Shown piece after piece: positions 40,619 through 48,192 of a stretch of 48,192 nt of DNA. The notes below the pieces were generated by a model. The model saw only the letters and a list, made by a program, of their open reading frames with translations, was not told where the DNA came from and did no database searches. How positions within the stretch are numbered: the first letter of the stretch is position 1; every line of letters begins with the position of its first letter. The translations under genes were made by a program, and so were the position numbers. Origin of the DNA: Bog-159 sp049511415 (GTDB taxonomy: Bacteria > Acidobacteriota > Terriglobia > Bryobacterales > Bryobacteraceae); assembly GCA_049511415.1 (NCBI GenBank), contig JBEKYC010000080.1:1-48192 (forward strand). Direction: 5' to 3'.

Positions 40619-42413
40619 TAAGATAGGTTCGGGCTAGTTCTTCGAAATCGGTGGGGGTCACCAGGTGGAACCTTAGCTCCAGTTGGGAAAACTGGTGCAG
40701 ATCGCGGGCCATTTCGTCGGAGGGCAGTTCGGGGCCGGCGACGAACAGTTGTCCTTCGAGCACGCGAAAGGGCAGGACGCGCCAGCGACGGGAGACTTCG
40801 GCCGGGACGGCGTGGGTAGCGGGCTCGGAGATCTCCGATGGCTGCGGCTTGCCCAGGGGCAGGTTGCGTTGCAGGCTTAAGGCTATGTACAAATCCGCTT
40901 CGCTGAGTTTGCCGGTGCGCACCAGATATTCGCCAATGCGCTCGGCGGGGGCTTTGGATGCGAGCGCCTCGTCCACGTCGGCTTGCGCCACGAATTGCGA
41001 ACCCACCAGGATCTGACCCAGCGGGCGGATCTCGGCCGCGAGCGCGGCGGCGGTGGGGTAGGCATGTTCGGTCTTGACCCACACCAGCGGATGGCCGCGC
41101 AGGCGGGCTTCGGCGAACAGCGCCAGGGCCTTGACGGTGGCCGCGCAGTTCAACCAGTTGCCGATCAGGGCGCGCACGGGCACGCCGAGGGCGAAACGCC
41201 AGCCGTAGAGGCGCCGGGAACAGAGCGCGCGGACGCCCATCTGAAACGCGGACAGCGCGAAGGTGGCGGAGAAAAGCGTCTTCAGGGCGGGATGGCGGAA
41301 TCCGAACACCCAGGGATGGCCGACGATGCGGCTGACGCCCCAGGTGAGCGCGCCGTAGACAAAGAGGACGTTCAGGACCGGCGTCAAGAGGTTGCCGACG
41401 ATGCCTTTGCGGTCGCGCCATAGCCAGTAGAGTTGGCGGCCGGGAGCTTGCCAGCCGCGGCGCTCCCAAGATTGCAGCACGATGCCCATGACCCATCGGG
41501 CGCGCTGGCGGACGGCGCTGCCGAAGGTACGCGGGAAGTATTCGCGAGTGGCCAGCAGGCCGCCAGCTTCGCGGCGCAAGGGCACAAACACCTGGCGGCA
41601 GCCGAGCGCGTGAATGCGCCAGCCATTTTCGTAATCTTCCGTCAGACAGGCGGGGTCGAAGACGCGGTTCGCGTGCGCGGCGGCCAGTTTTTCGAGCACG
41701 GCGCGGGAGAAGCCGGTGCCTACGCCGTTGCCGGGCAAGAAGGCGCCCCACATCTGGCGCACGGGGATGTCCTTGGTCTGGAATTCGGCGAATTCATCGC
41801 AGTAGAGACCGTGCACCCATTGGCGCAGCGGCGTGGCCAGCGGGAGCACGGGGACTTGGACCATGTCGAAGCTGCCGGCAAAGTAGTTGATCCAACGCAG
41901 TTCCTCGGGATGGATCACGTCTTCGGCATCGTGGGTGACCACCACGTCGAAGCTAACGGCGTGCCGCACTTCGTAGGCCAGCATGTTCTGATAAATCCAG
42001 TTCAGGCAGTCGGCTTTGGAGGTAGGACCGCCGTGCGGGCAAAGCGCAAGGTGCACGCGGGGGAACTTTTGGGCGGCCTGGCGGACGGCGGCCACGGTCT
42101 CGAAATCGTTGGGATAGGCGCCGACGAAGAATTCGGCGGCATGATAGAGGGTGGCCGGAATATTGCGCTCGAGCATGCTGCCGATGACCGCATGTTCGTG
42201 CCAGAGGGGCACGAATATGGCGATGCGGCGCCGGGGCGCGGCGTCAACCTGTTGTAACGTGGGCCAGGGGAACCAGGGCTTCCCGAATGAGTGGAGCGCC
42301 AGCCAGCGATAGACGAAAGCGGCATCCAGGAACAGGTCGTCCAAGCCGCTCAACAGGACATAAACGGCCAGCGGCACCAGCCAGGCGGCGATCCAGGTAT
42401 CCAGGTGGTACAT
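40608..42413 (-). CDS. NfrB-like membrane glycosyltransferase (family 2) with C-terminal MshEN domain
   Basis: 601 residues. An N-terminal membrane helix precedes a GT2 domain: RRRIAIFVPLWHEHAVIGSM, the D162-A-E-D165 (DxD-like) motif in VVVTHDAEDVIHPEE, CLTEDYENG (T-E-D at 258-260) and Q303-R-A-R-W307 (QxxRW). Further membrane helices lie at about 330-440. The C-terminal 130 residues are an MshEN (type II secretion E, N-terminal) domain: IRPLGQILVGSQFVAQADVD, EALASKAPAERIGEYLVRTG and KLSEADLYIAL. MshEN domains bind cyclic di-GMP. The same architecture is found in E. coli NfrB, a c-di-GMP-responsive glycosyltransferase and phage N4 receptor component. The likely role is polymerising or exporting a surface polysaccharide under c-di-GMP control (inference). 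Confidence 0.92.
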   Translation of the reverse strand: MYHLDTWIAAWLVPLAVYVLLSGLDDLFLDAAFVYRWLALHSFGKPWFPWPTLQQVDAAPRRRIAIFVPLWHEHAVIGSMLERNIPATLYHAAEFFVGAYPNDFETVAAVRQAAQKFPRVHLALCPHGGPTSKADCLNWIYQNMLAYEVRHAVSFDVVVTHDAEDVIHPEELRWINYFAGSFDMVQVPVLPLATPLRQWVHGLYCDEFAEFQTKDIPVRQMWGAFLPGNGVGTGFSRAVLEKLAAAHANRVFDPACLTEDYENGWRIHALGCRQVFVPLRREAGGLLATREYFPRTFGSAVRQRARWVMGIVLQSWERRGWQAPGRQLYWLWRDRKGIVGNLLTPVLNVLFVYGALTWGVSRIVGHPWVFGFRHPALKTLFSATFALSAFQMGVRALCSRRLYGWRFALGVPVRALIGNWLNCAATVKALALFAEARLRGHPLVWVKTEHAYPTAAALAAEIRPLGQILVGSQFVAQADVDEALASKAPAERIGEYLVRTGKLSEADLYIALSLQRNLPLGKPQPSEISEPATHAVPAEVSRRWRVLPFRVLEGQLFVAGPELPSDEMARDLHQFSQLELRFHLVTPTDFEELARTYLSHG

Positions 42414-42468
42414 CCGTTAAAGGATGTAGTGCCGGGATAGGGAAAAAATCGCAAAAAACGACGCGGGG

Positions 42469-43383
42469 TTATTGCCCGGGGGCGACGCAGATGCCGGCAC
42501 CATCGAAGGAGAAGTCGCCGGCGATGTTGACGGTCAGGTTGGACTGCACCATGCCGCCGCAGGGCGAGATCTCACCGGGCGGGGGAACCAGGAAATTGAT
42601 CTGGTATAAGCCGACGTATCCGGGCGCGAGTCCGGCGAACTGCGGAGTCGAGTAGATGGTGAGGACGTTGTTGAGAGGGTAAACCGGCTTGGCGGGGAGG
42701 GCGTTCGGCAGGAAATCGAAACCGAGCAGGAAAGTTTCCTGGGCAGGAGCGGGCAGCGTGACGGTCTGGCCCGTTGTCGCAGCGGGGTTGGTGGCGCCCA
42801 AGCCGACGGCATAGGCTACCAGTTCCTCATTGCCCTGGGCGGGGCTTTGGGCACTCACCATGGAGCCATCGGCATGGGTGACCAGGGGCGCGCAGGGCAG
42901 ACCGTTGGTGGGGGCATTGCCGCTGCCGGAGACGACGGTATCGCAAGTGGTCAGGATGTGGATGTGGTCGGGGAGCGGGGTCAACGGGAACGAGGCGGTT
43001 ACCGCGCCATTCTGGGTGATGGCGACGGATGTGGCGACGGCCAGATTGTTGCAGACCATACCCGCGCAGGGTGTCTGCATCTCGTATGGGATCTGGACAG
43101 TTACATTGAGGAAAGGCGGGCAGCCGACCGGGTTGCTGGGGCAATTGAAGATCGGGCCGACGGATAGCACCGGCACCAGATAGGCCTGCCCCTGCTGCAA
43201 GGTAACGCTCATTTGGGCCGGGCCGGGGTTGATGACGAACAAGGTGATGACCTGGCCGGGCGCGACGATGGCGGGCGCGGTATACAGGTATCCCGCACTG
43301 GTGATGACCGTGGAAGCCGTTTGGGGAAATATGTGAAGTGCACAAGCGACACATAAAAGAATGACGATGACGGCCTGCTTCAT
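42469..43383 (-). CDS. secreted protein with a Solibacter-type C-terminal domain
   Basis: 304 residues with a signal peptide (MKQAVIVILLCVACALHIFP). The C-terminal part carries PQFAGLAPGYVGLYQINFLV, the hallmark of the domain named for Solibacter proteins (TIGR03437-like), in which AGLAPGxVGLYQxNxxVP recurs. Conserved cysteine pairs (FNCPSNPVGCPPF, CAGMVCNN, CDTVVSGSGNAPTNGLPC) suggest disulphides in an exported protein. The front half is an Ig-like beta domain. Function unknown. It reads in the same direction as the glycosyltransferase gene 55 bases further on. Confidence 0.85.
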   Translation of the reverse strand: MKQAVIVILLCVACALHIFPQTASTVITSAGYLYTAPAIVAPGQVITLFVINPGPAQMSVTLQQGQAYLVPVLSVGPIFNCPSNPVGCPPFLNVTVQIPYEMQTPCAGMVCNNLAVATSVAITQNGAVTASFPLTPLPDHIHILTTCDTVVSGSGNAPTNGLPCAPLVTHADGSMVSAQSPAQGNEELVAYAVGLGATNPAATTGQTVTLPAPAQETFLLGFDFLPNALPAKPVYPLNNVLTIYSTPQFAGLAPGYVGLYQINFLVPPPGEISPCGGMVQSNLTVNIAGDFSFDGAGICVAPGQ

Positions 43384-43415
43384 ATCTTAAGACTAGCGCC
43401 GCAGGGGAGGGGGCG

Positions 43416-44210
43416 TCACCGCACCAGTACTGTTTTGGTGTAGGCGACCTGGAATCCGGCGCGCTCGTAGTTGCGCTGCGATATGCTGCCGGGGGCCGTG
43501 CATGCCGCGGCCAGATCGCATCCCGCTTCCACCGCGTCGCGCAGGCGCCGGCGGATGAGCGCGCTTTGCAGACCTGCGCCGCGGTGACCCAGCATGGCGC
43601 TGTCGGCGAACAGGATGGCCAGTCCACTGTGATGCGTCATGGCCCCCGCTGCGCCTGGCGGTCCTTCGCGGGATGCCAGATAGCAGCACGCTTCGGGCAT
43701 ATGCCAGATGGAGCGGCCCACATCCATCTCTTCGCCGGTGAGTTCGTTCTTCTCCAGAAAGCCGCGCCCGACGGTATTAGCCCAGAGCAGTTCTTCGCCG
43801 TCATGGGCCGGCCGCACGCAGATCTCCGGCGGCGCCAGGTCGACGCCCGCCAGGGCGCGCACCAGCACATTATTGAATTCGGCGATGCGGTAGCCGCGAT
43901 GGGCCAACAGTTCCACCAGGGAGGCGTCGGCCAAGGGGCAGAGATCGACGGTGACGGCGGCGCCCCGTTCACGAAAGAAGTCTTCCATACTCGCGAGTTC
44001 CTCCGCGCTTACCGGACCCCGCATGCCCAGACCCAGGGCGTGCGTGAGAGGCGACTCCGCGCCCACGAAAATAGCGAAGCCGCCGGCGACCTCCAGCACC
44101 GTAGCACCCGTGGCCGGATTCAGTTGCTGATGCGCGTGCGCGCAGGCGACGTCGTTACGGGCTTCCGCAGCTTCCAAACGGCGGGCCAGATCCACGCCGG
44201 CGAAGATCAC
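43416..44210 (-). CDS. GNAT-family N-acetyltransferase
   Basis: 264 residues from GTG 44210, which overlaps the stop of the SDR gene as GTGA, so translation is coupled. The open frame extends upstream but would overlap the SDR gene by over 100 nt. The C-terminal half is a GNAT domain: the acetyl-CoA loop GHRGAGLQSALIRRRLRDAV (R/QxxGxG/A variant), LAAACTAPGSISQRNYERAG and GFQVAYTKTVLV, with the N-Y-x-R-x-G-F ending. The N-terminal half looks like a second, degenerate GNAT lobe. The substrate is unknown. Operon with the dienoyl-CoA reductase-like gene is likely. Confidence 0.85.
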   Translation of the reverse strand: MIFAGVDLARRLEAAEARNDVACAHAHQQLNPATGATVLEVAGGFAIFVGAESPLTHALGLGMRGPVSAEELASMEDFFRERGAAVTVDLCPLADASLVELLAHRGYRIAEFNNVLVRALAGVDLAPPEICVRPAHDGEELLWANTVGRGFLEKNELTGEEMDVGRSIWHMPEACCYLASREGPPGAAGAMTHHSGLAILFADSAMLGHRGAGLQSALIRRRLRDAVEAGCDLAAACTAPGSISQRNYERAGFQVAYTKTVLVR

Positions 44211-45016
44211 GGCTTGGCGGCGGCCGCCGCGAGGAAGTCGCGCGACCCCAGCAGCGACTGGCCGCCATCGCACACGCAGATCGCACCGGTGATGTAGGCC
44301 GCGGCATCCGAACACAGGAACAGGGCCAGATCGGCGATATCATCTTTGCTCGCGAAACGGCCCAGCGGCACGCTGGCCATGGCTTTCCGGCGGGCGTCCT
44401 CGGTAGGCGCCAGCCGGCGCATACCCTCGGTATCATCTACCGGGCCGGGAGAGATCACATTCACGCGCACACCCGCCGGGGCCCATTCGATGGCCAGCGT
44501 TTTGGAGAAGATATCGATGCCGGCTTTGGCGGCGCAGACGTGGGCCTGGTAGGCGACGGGAACGAACGCGTGCGTGGCGGAGATGCTGACCACGGACGCG
44601 CCCGGCTTGCGCAGATATTCGTAGGCCGCGCGGCAGGTGTTGAACGTGCCGAGCAGATCGATGTCGATGACGGCCTTGAATCCGTTGGCCGACATACCCA
44701 GCACGGGCGCGGGGAAATTGCCCGCGGCGCCGCATATAAGAATGTCGATCGGTCCGAATTGGCCGTGTGTCTGGCGCAGGGCATTTTCGCACGCCGCATA
44801 ATCGCGCACGTCGCCCGCGATACCGACGGCCGCGCCGCCCGCCGCGCGGATGCCCTCGCAGGCGCGATCGAGCTTATCCTGCCGGCGGCCCATCAGGCCC
44901 AGGCGAGCGCCTTGGGCCGCGAACCGCTCGGCGATACGCAGATTGATGCCGCTGCCGCCGCCGGTGATGAACGCCGCTTTGCCCTGCAGCAGATTGTCGC
45001 GAAAGATATGCGCCAT
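44207..45016 (-). CDS. short-chain dehydrogenase, 2,4-dienoyl-CoA reductase-like
   Basis: 269 residues from ATG 45016 (the frame extends to 45052 without a better start). SDR elements: GKAAFITGGGSGINLRIAER for the cofactor, DILICGAAGNFPAPVLGMSA in place of NNAG, and YQAHVCAAKAGIDIFSKTLA. VNVISPGPVDDTEGMRRLAP closely follows the pattern of peroxisomal and bacterial 2,4-dienoyl-CoA reductases (ISPGPIxxTEGxxRL). These enzymes use NADPH to reduce dienoyl-CoA intermediates in the degradation of unsaturated fatty acids. The Tyr is followed by an inserted spacing (YxxHxxxAK), as in that subfamily. The GNAT gene overlaps its stop codon. Confidence 0.88.
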   Translation of the reverse strand: MAHIFRDNLLQGKAAFITGGGSGINLRIAERFAAQGARLGLMGRRQDKLDRACEGIRAAGGAAVGIAGDVRDYAACENALRQTHGQFGPIDILICGAAGNFPAPVLGMSANGFKAVIDIDLLGTFNTCRAAYEYLRKPGASVVSISATHAFVPVAYQAHVCAAKAGIDIFSKTLAIEWAPAGVRVNVISPGPVDDTEGMRRLAPTEDARRKAMASVPLGRFASKDDIADLALFLCSDAAAYITGAICVCDGGQSLLGSRDFLAAAAAKP

Positions 45017-45163
45017 CGCTGGCACGGTAGCACCCGGCGGCGCCGGGAGCAAGACGTGGGGCAGGGTTGATGGCGCGGCAGGATGACATCCGATAAGCGG
45101 TAACTACCCGCTTCTCGGATTCCGTATCAATGGGACCCGCCGGCCATTTGTCACGTTTGGCGA

Positions 45164-45571
45164 CTACCCGTCCATGTCAAGATCCAGGGCAAACGCCAGC
45201 GCGTCCTTGAGCCGGCCCATTATCCCTGCGGAAGGCCTGCCGATCTTGCGTTCACGACATGCGGTTGGCAGCAATCCTAATCCTTGAACATTGGCCACTG
45301 ATTCACAATCAAGGAACGGAGGCCGCGGCAGCGGCACTGCATACGGACTGCTTCTCCGCTGGGTGGTGAGGGGCACGCACAGGACGAGAGGGCGCGGCGG
45401 GTCAGGGTCTTGGCGGGAAACGATGACGACGGGACGCGTTTTGGCAGCGATGCCGGAGGGGAGTTGGACCAGATCCAATTTCTTCTGGGCCACGTCTCGG
45501 TCCAGAAAACCGGGAGGTATCTTGGCTGCAATATGTATCGTGTCGTGAGACCGTCCACCGGGATGCCACAT
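45164..45571 (-). CDS. PemK/MazF-like endoribonuclease toxin
   Basis: Up to 135 residues. The core AAKTRPVVIVSRQDPDPPRP followed by LVLCVPLTTQRRSSPYAVPL and SVANVQGLGLL is the PemK/MazF fold, with the conserved K-T-R-P near the start, a P-L-T-T strand and the V-A-N-V-Q helix. These toxins cleave mRNA. Ordinary members begin close to the KTRP motif, so the first 40 residues (MWHPGGRSHDTIHIAAKIPP) are atypical. The real start may be a downstream codon. No antitoxin gene is visible upstream in the 90 bases before the kinase gene. Confidence 0.65.
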   Translation of the reverse strand: MWHPGGRSHDTIHIAAKIPPGFLDRDVAQKKLDLVQLPSGIAAKTRPVVIVSRQDPDPPRPLVLCVPLTTQRRSSPYAVPLPRPPFLDCESVANVQGLGLLPTACRERKIGRPSAGIMGRLKDALAFALDLDMDG

Positions 45572-45662
45572 TCCGGTAGCAGGGCATATCGGCGAAGATC
45601 CGGTTATATTATCCGGCGCGTAACCGGCAATCGATCGAGCTTCGGGCTGAAGCCACTGGCTA

Positions 45663-47048
45663 TCAGCGATTCGAATCGTAGATCGCCGTCCGGTCCATCG
45701 CGGGCTTAATGAACAGCGCGGTTACACCTATGGCAGCCCCGAGGAAGGCCATCAGCGCGGCCAAAATCGTGTGCCCTTCGGCGATCCATACCGCCATGAT
45801 CATTGCTAGCGCACCATTCGCCAGTCCGAACGCGCGAAGCCAGGGCGCGAACTCTCGCGCCTCCCCACGAAGGAATTCCCTGTCCATACTGCCCGCAAAG
45901 AGTAAGACGACGGCCATGAACGATTGAATCGTGCTGCAGAGCAAGGTCGAGAAAAACAGCGCCAGCCTCCACGTTCCGCTGGTCACGTTTTTGAACCGCC
46001 ACGCCAGATACAGGAGCAAGACGCACCGCAAGCAAATCCCGATGTGCAGAATTTTCCAGAGCCGGTAGGGTTTGGCGCCCGCCGATCCGAAGAGCTTCCG
46101 CATCAAGGAGGGACGATCTTCCGGCGTCGCGGCCGCCTGGCCGCCGGCCTGCGGCGCGCGCGATAGCTTGCGCGATACGGAATCCTCCCTTAGTTCCTCC
46201 AGCGCCAGCTTGATATCGCCGGCGTGCTGCGCGCGGTGGTCCGGGTCTTTGCGCAGGCAGCGCGAGATGATTTTATCGAGTTCAGCGGGCAGATCCGGCG
46301 CGACCTCTGCGAGGGGCGGCGGCTCCTTATGCAGAATTGCTGAAAGCGTCGAGATCTTGTTTGCGCCTTCAAACGGCCGGCGGCCGCTGATCATTTCGTA
46401 CAGCACCGAGCCGAAAGAAAAAATATCGGAACGCGCATCCACCTTCTTGCCTTCGGCCTGCTCGGGGGACATGTAGGCGACGGTGCCGACGATCGTGCCT
46501 TCTACTGTCTGAACGTCTTCGCGAGCGGTCATCGTCGCCGTGCCGGCCGCGGAATCGACATCGGCAAGGACGGTCATCTCGGTCAGCTTGGCCAGACCGA
46601 AATCCAGCAGTCTTAAGCGACCGTCCGCGCCGACAATAATGTTGGCCGGCTTGAGATCGCGATGCACGATTCCGGCCGCATGGGCGCGGGCCAGGGCGTC
46701 GGCAACCTGAATCGCATATTTCAGAGTGTCCCTCAGCACCAAACGGCTCTTGCCGATCAACTGGTCGAGTGTCTTGCCATCCACGAACTCCATGGCGATA
46801 TAATCCGTGCCGTCGGAAGAACCGATGTCATAGATGTGTACGATGTTGGGATGATTCAGCGCCGAGGCGGCCTTCGCCTCCTGTTGGAAACGTCGCCTGC
46901 GCTCGGGGCTGGTGGCCGCATCTGCGCGCAAGATCTTGATGGCCACGGGCCGGTCGAGATGCGTGTCGAACGCTCGGTAGACCACGCCCATCCCGCCTTC
47001 ACCGAGCTTTGCTTCAATCCGGTAATGGCCAAGGGCTTGACCGACCAT
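45663..47048 (-). CDS. membrane-anchored Ser/Thr protein kinase (PknB-type)
   Basis: 461 residues from ATG 47048; an upstream TTG at 47093 would add 15. The kinase domain covers residues 8-270: GEGGMG at 16-21, K38 in VAIKIL, GIVHRDLKPANIIV with catalytic D131, LLDFGLAKL with D149, and AYMSPEQAEGKKVDARSDIF. The activation loop carries Thr-rich GTATMTAREDVQTVEGTIVG, with likely autophosphorylation sites. A linker leads to four membrane helices (residues about 335-450; LWKILHIGICLRCVLLLYLA, ILAALMAFLGAAIGVTALFI) and no extracellular domain. This architecture is common among the many Solibacter kinases. The substrate is unknown. Confidence 0.93.
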   Translation of the reverse strand: MVGQALGHYRIEAKLGEGGMGVVYRAFDTHLDRPVAIKILRADAATSPERRRRFQQEAKAASALNHPNIVHIYDIGSSDGTDYIAMEFVDGKTLDQLIGKSRLVLRDTLKYAIQVADALARAHAAGIVHRDLKPANIIVGADGRLRLLDFGLAKLTEMTVLADVDSAAGTATMTAREDVQTVEGTIVGTVAYMSPEQAEGKKVDARSDIFSFGSVLYEMISGRRPFEGANKISTLSAILHKEPPPLAEVAPDLPAELDKIISRCLRKDPDHRAQHAGDIKLALEELREDSVSRKLSRAPQAGGQAAATPEDRPSLMRKLFGSAGAKPYRLWKILHIGICLRCVLLLYLAWRFKNVTSGTWRLALFFSTLLCSTIQSFMAVVLLFAGSMDREFLRGEAREFAPWLRAFGLANGALAMIMAVWIAEGHTILAALMAFLGAAIGVTALFIKPAMDRTAIYDSNR

Positions 47049-47299
47049 AGCCCATGCTAGAACCTCGCTCACAAGCGAGTCAACGGGTCTCAACTTGACG
47101 TCTAACGCTGCTACGAGCGGAAGGGATACCTGCCAGAGATGCCGCGAGGGGCCGCCATGGGAAGCCGGAACCCTATCCGATCTGCGACGGGTCCCCAGCG
47201 AAAGGCCGCAAACTGAGCTCTAGCGCTTATGGCAGACGACACAAGACGATTCGTCGGCCCACGCTCACGGGGCGCTAAGTAGTTTTAAAGAGTGGCCGG
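47049..47299. other. upstream region of the kinase gene, no gene recognised
   Basis: No open frame with family resemblance was seen in these 251 bases. GAGG lies about 17 bases before the kinase ATG, too far to be a strong ribosome binding site. Confidence 0.4.
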
Positions 47300-47480
47300 C
47301 AACTTCCTGGGTAACCAGGAAATCCTCGACAACCTGGGCGACGATCTGGAGAAAAGGAGGCGGGCTTACATTGTCTCCGAACTGGTGGAAGGCGAGACGT
47401 TGTGCGCAAAACTGGCAGAGGGCATCGCCGCGGCGCGCGCGGGCGGCGTAGCAACCAGGCGGCCTGCGGGCAATGGCAGA
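47300..47480 (+). pseudogene. remnant of a Ser/Thr protein kinase gene
   Basis: The frame encodes NQEILDNLGDDLEKRRR and then AYIVSELVEGETLCAKLAEG. The second part is the kinase hinge region (PYIVSELLEGETLxxxL) of the large Solibacter-type kinase family. Sequence before and after has no kinase motifs in any frame: no glycine loop, HRD or DFG. Only about 40 residues of a kinase are left. It lies opposite in strand to the intact kinase and is not a simple duplicate of it, because that protein reads DYIAMEFVDGKTLDQL at this place. Confidence 0.5.
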
Positions 47481-47584
47481 TGAGTTGCTTGGTTACGCTC
47501 CACCAAGGCGTGTCGTTCTCCGCCGACTCACCGACAGTGCCGCCGGACTGATGGGTTGGGCTGAACTATTAGTTAGTAGCCACG

Positions 47585-47615
47585 GCTTGTCTTACAATCG
47601 CAAGACAAGCGTTTT
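47585..47615 (+). promoter_or_regulatory. 9-bp perfect hairpin (terminator-like or operator-like)
   Basis: GCTTGTCTT (47585-47593) and AAGACAAGC (47602-47610) are perfect inverted repeats around an 8-base loop, followed by GTTTTC. The T run is short for a terminator. The position upstream of an open frame leading to the RluA-like gene also fits an operator. Confidence 0.4.
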
Positions 47616-47812
47616 CGATACTCCGCGATGCAGTCAAAGAGGCGCTCTTTGTCGGTAAGTTTGCATCATCCCTCTTGAGCGATGGCGCCACCTCCTCTAT
47701 GCGCCGCGTCAAATATGACATCGAAAGGGAAATCAAAGCGCTCGGCCAGATTGGATCGCAAAAACCCTTCTGGCCGCCGCGCCGCAGATGCCATAGCTTA
47801 CACTCAAACTAC
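47616..47812 (+). other. open stretch upstream of and in frame with the pseudouridine synthase
   Basis: The frame of the RluA-like gene is open back to 47573. It reads ILRDAVKEALFVGKFASSLL and, from an ATG at 47699, MRRVKYDIEREIKALGQIGS. The composition looks protein-like, but the sequence before LNRGYAYT matches nothing I know in RluA proteins. It may be a fused gene remnant or chance. Confidence 0.3.
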
Positions 47813-48192
47813 ATGCTCAACCGGGGCTATGCCTACACCACAATCATCAGCAGCAAAAACCATGGTCAAACCCTGCTCTCCCACTTGGCAAGCCTTTACC
47901 CCCACTCAACCCCACAAGCCTGGCAACAAAAACTGAACGACGGCGAAGTCACCCTCAACGGCGTCACCGCCACCGGAAGCGAATCGGTCACTTTAGGCCA
48001 AACCCTTGTCTGGAACCGTCCACCCTGGATCGAACCGGACTCCCCTCAGCACTTCGAAGTCCTGTTTGAAGACCCCCATCTGTTGGCCGTCAACAAACCC
48101 AGCGGGCTGCCCACCCTCCCCGGCGGCGGCTTCATGGAAAACACCCTCCTGCGCCTGGTGCAAAAGCAAACCCCCAACGCAAACCCTGTCCA
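47813..48192 (+). CDS. RluA-family pseudouridine synthase (partial, 3' end outside window)
   Basis: From ATG 47813 the frame is open to the last base (126 codons). It begins MLNRGYAYTTIISSKNHGQT, followed by an S4-like RNA-binding segment (SLYPHSTPQAWQQKLNDGEV and TLNGV). The start of the catalytic domain then appears: FEVLFEDPHLLAVNKPSGLP and TLPGGGFMENTLLRLV, the A-V-N-K-P-S-G-L-P block universal in RluA-type enzymes. These isomerise uridine to pseudouridine in rRNA or tRNA. The catalytic Asp (in the HRLD motif) lies beyond the window. ATG 47813 is chosen because family members begin just before this NxGYxY segment, although earlier in-frame starts exist (TTG 47675, ATG 47699). No ribosome binding site is evident. 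Confidence 0.85.
   Translation, partial: MLNRGYAYTTIISSKNHGQTLLSHLASLYPHSTPQAWQQKLNDGEVTLNGVTATGSESVTLGQTLVWNRPPWIEPDSPQHFEVLFEDPHLLAVNKPSGLPTLPGGGFMENTLLRLVQKQTPNANPV

Overview
This window looks like a chromosomal segment of a soil Acidobacteriota bacterium, most likely close to Candidatus Solibacter / Bryobacterales. The reasons are GC-rich DNA, several TATAAT-like -10 boxes lying very near start codons, and a family content typical of that group: DUF2934, an M56 peptidase ending in a GWxTD domain, a secreted protein with a Solibacter-type C-terminal domain, many FG-GAP/VCBS proteins, a PEP-CTERM protein and DUF4097 pairs. This assignment is inference from gene content. No rRNA gene, CRISPR array, intact transposase or complete prophage was seen.

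Layout. 1-8.5 kb: the tail of an L-fucose isomerase-like gene, then an envelope module of DUF1175 protein, bacterial alpha-2-macroglobulin and a membrane protein (+), facing a coupled pair on the other strand, a small penicillin-binding transpeptidase and a SpoIID domain joined to an HExxH domain. 8.5-14.3 kb (minus strand): ECF sigma factor, zinc-finger anti-sigma factor with a HEAT-like periplasmic domain, two DUF4097 proteins, 6-phosphogluconate dehydrogenase and a lipoprotein carboxylesterase. 14.5-16.7 kb is a worn region: a HigBA-type pair whose toxin gene is frameshifted, weakly supported hypothetical genes and a fragment resembling the end of a phage head-morphogenesis protein.

16.7-18.1 kb holds the most notable gene. 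It encodes a radical SAM protein whose UGA 'stop' falls inside a Cys-UGA-Ser-Glu-Pro tail and is followed at the expected distance by a SECIS-like hairpin, so it is probably a selenoprotein that ordinary gene calling truncates. 18.6-20.8 kb: a PEP-CTERM protein whose sorting tail is internal and runs into what looks like a second secreted protein. 20.8-24.2 kb: a GNAT-like protein, an SRPBCC-like protein, a DUF2934 protein and an HSDL2-like dehydrogenase. 24.3-31.8 kb: two tandem 13-repeat VCBS proteins, tRNA-Gly(TCC), a secreted beta-propeller and a multicopper oxidase. 31.9-35.5 kb: an HTH protein, a secreted TPR protein and a SCO1-like copper protein with a CusF-like front domain.

35.6-38.1 kb: debris of toxin-antitoxin genes and a blaI fragment, then an intact blaI-M56 pair with a strong promoter overlapped by a palindrome, and an apparently leaderless blaI start. 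38.1-47.1 kb: a Tat-exported TIM-barrel-like protein, a PQQ-type propeller, an NfrB-like glycosyltransferase with an MshEN domain, a secreted Solibacter-type protein, a coupled SDR-GNAT pair, a PemK/MazF-like toxin and a membrane Ser/Thr kinase. The right end has a kinase remnant and the start of an RluA-type pseudouridine synthase that runs off the window.
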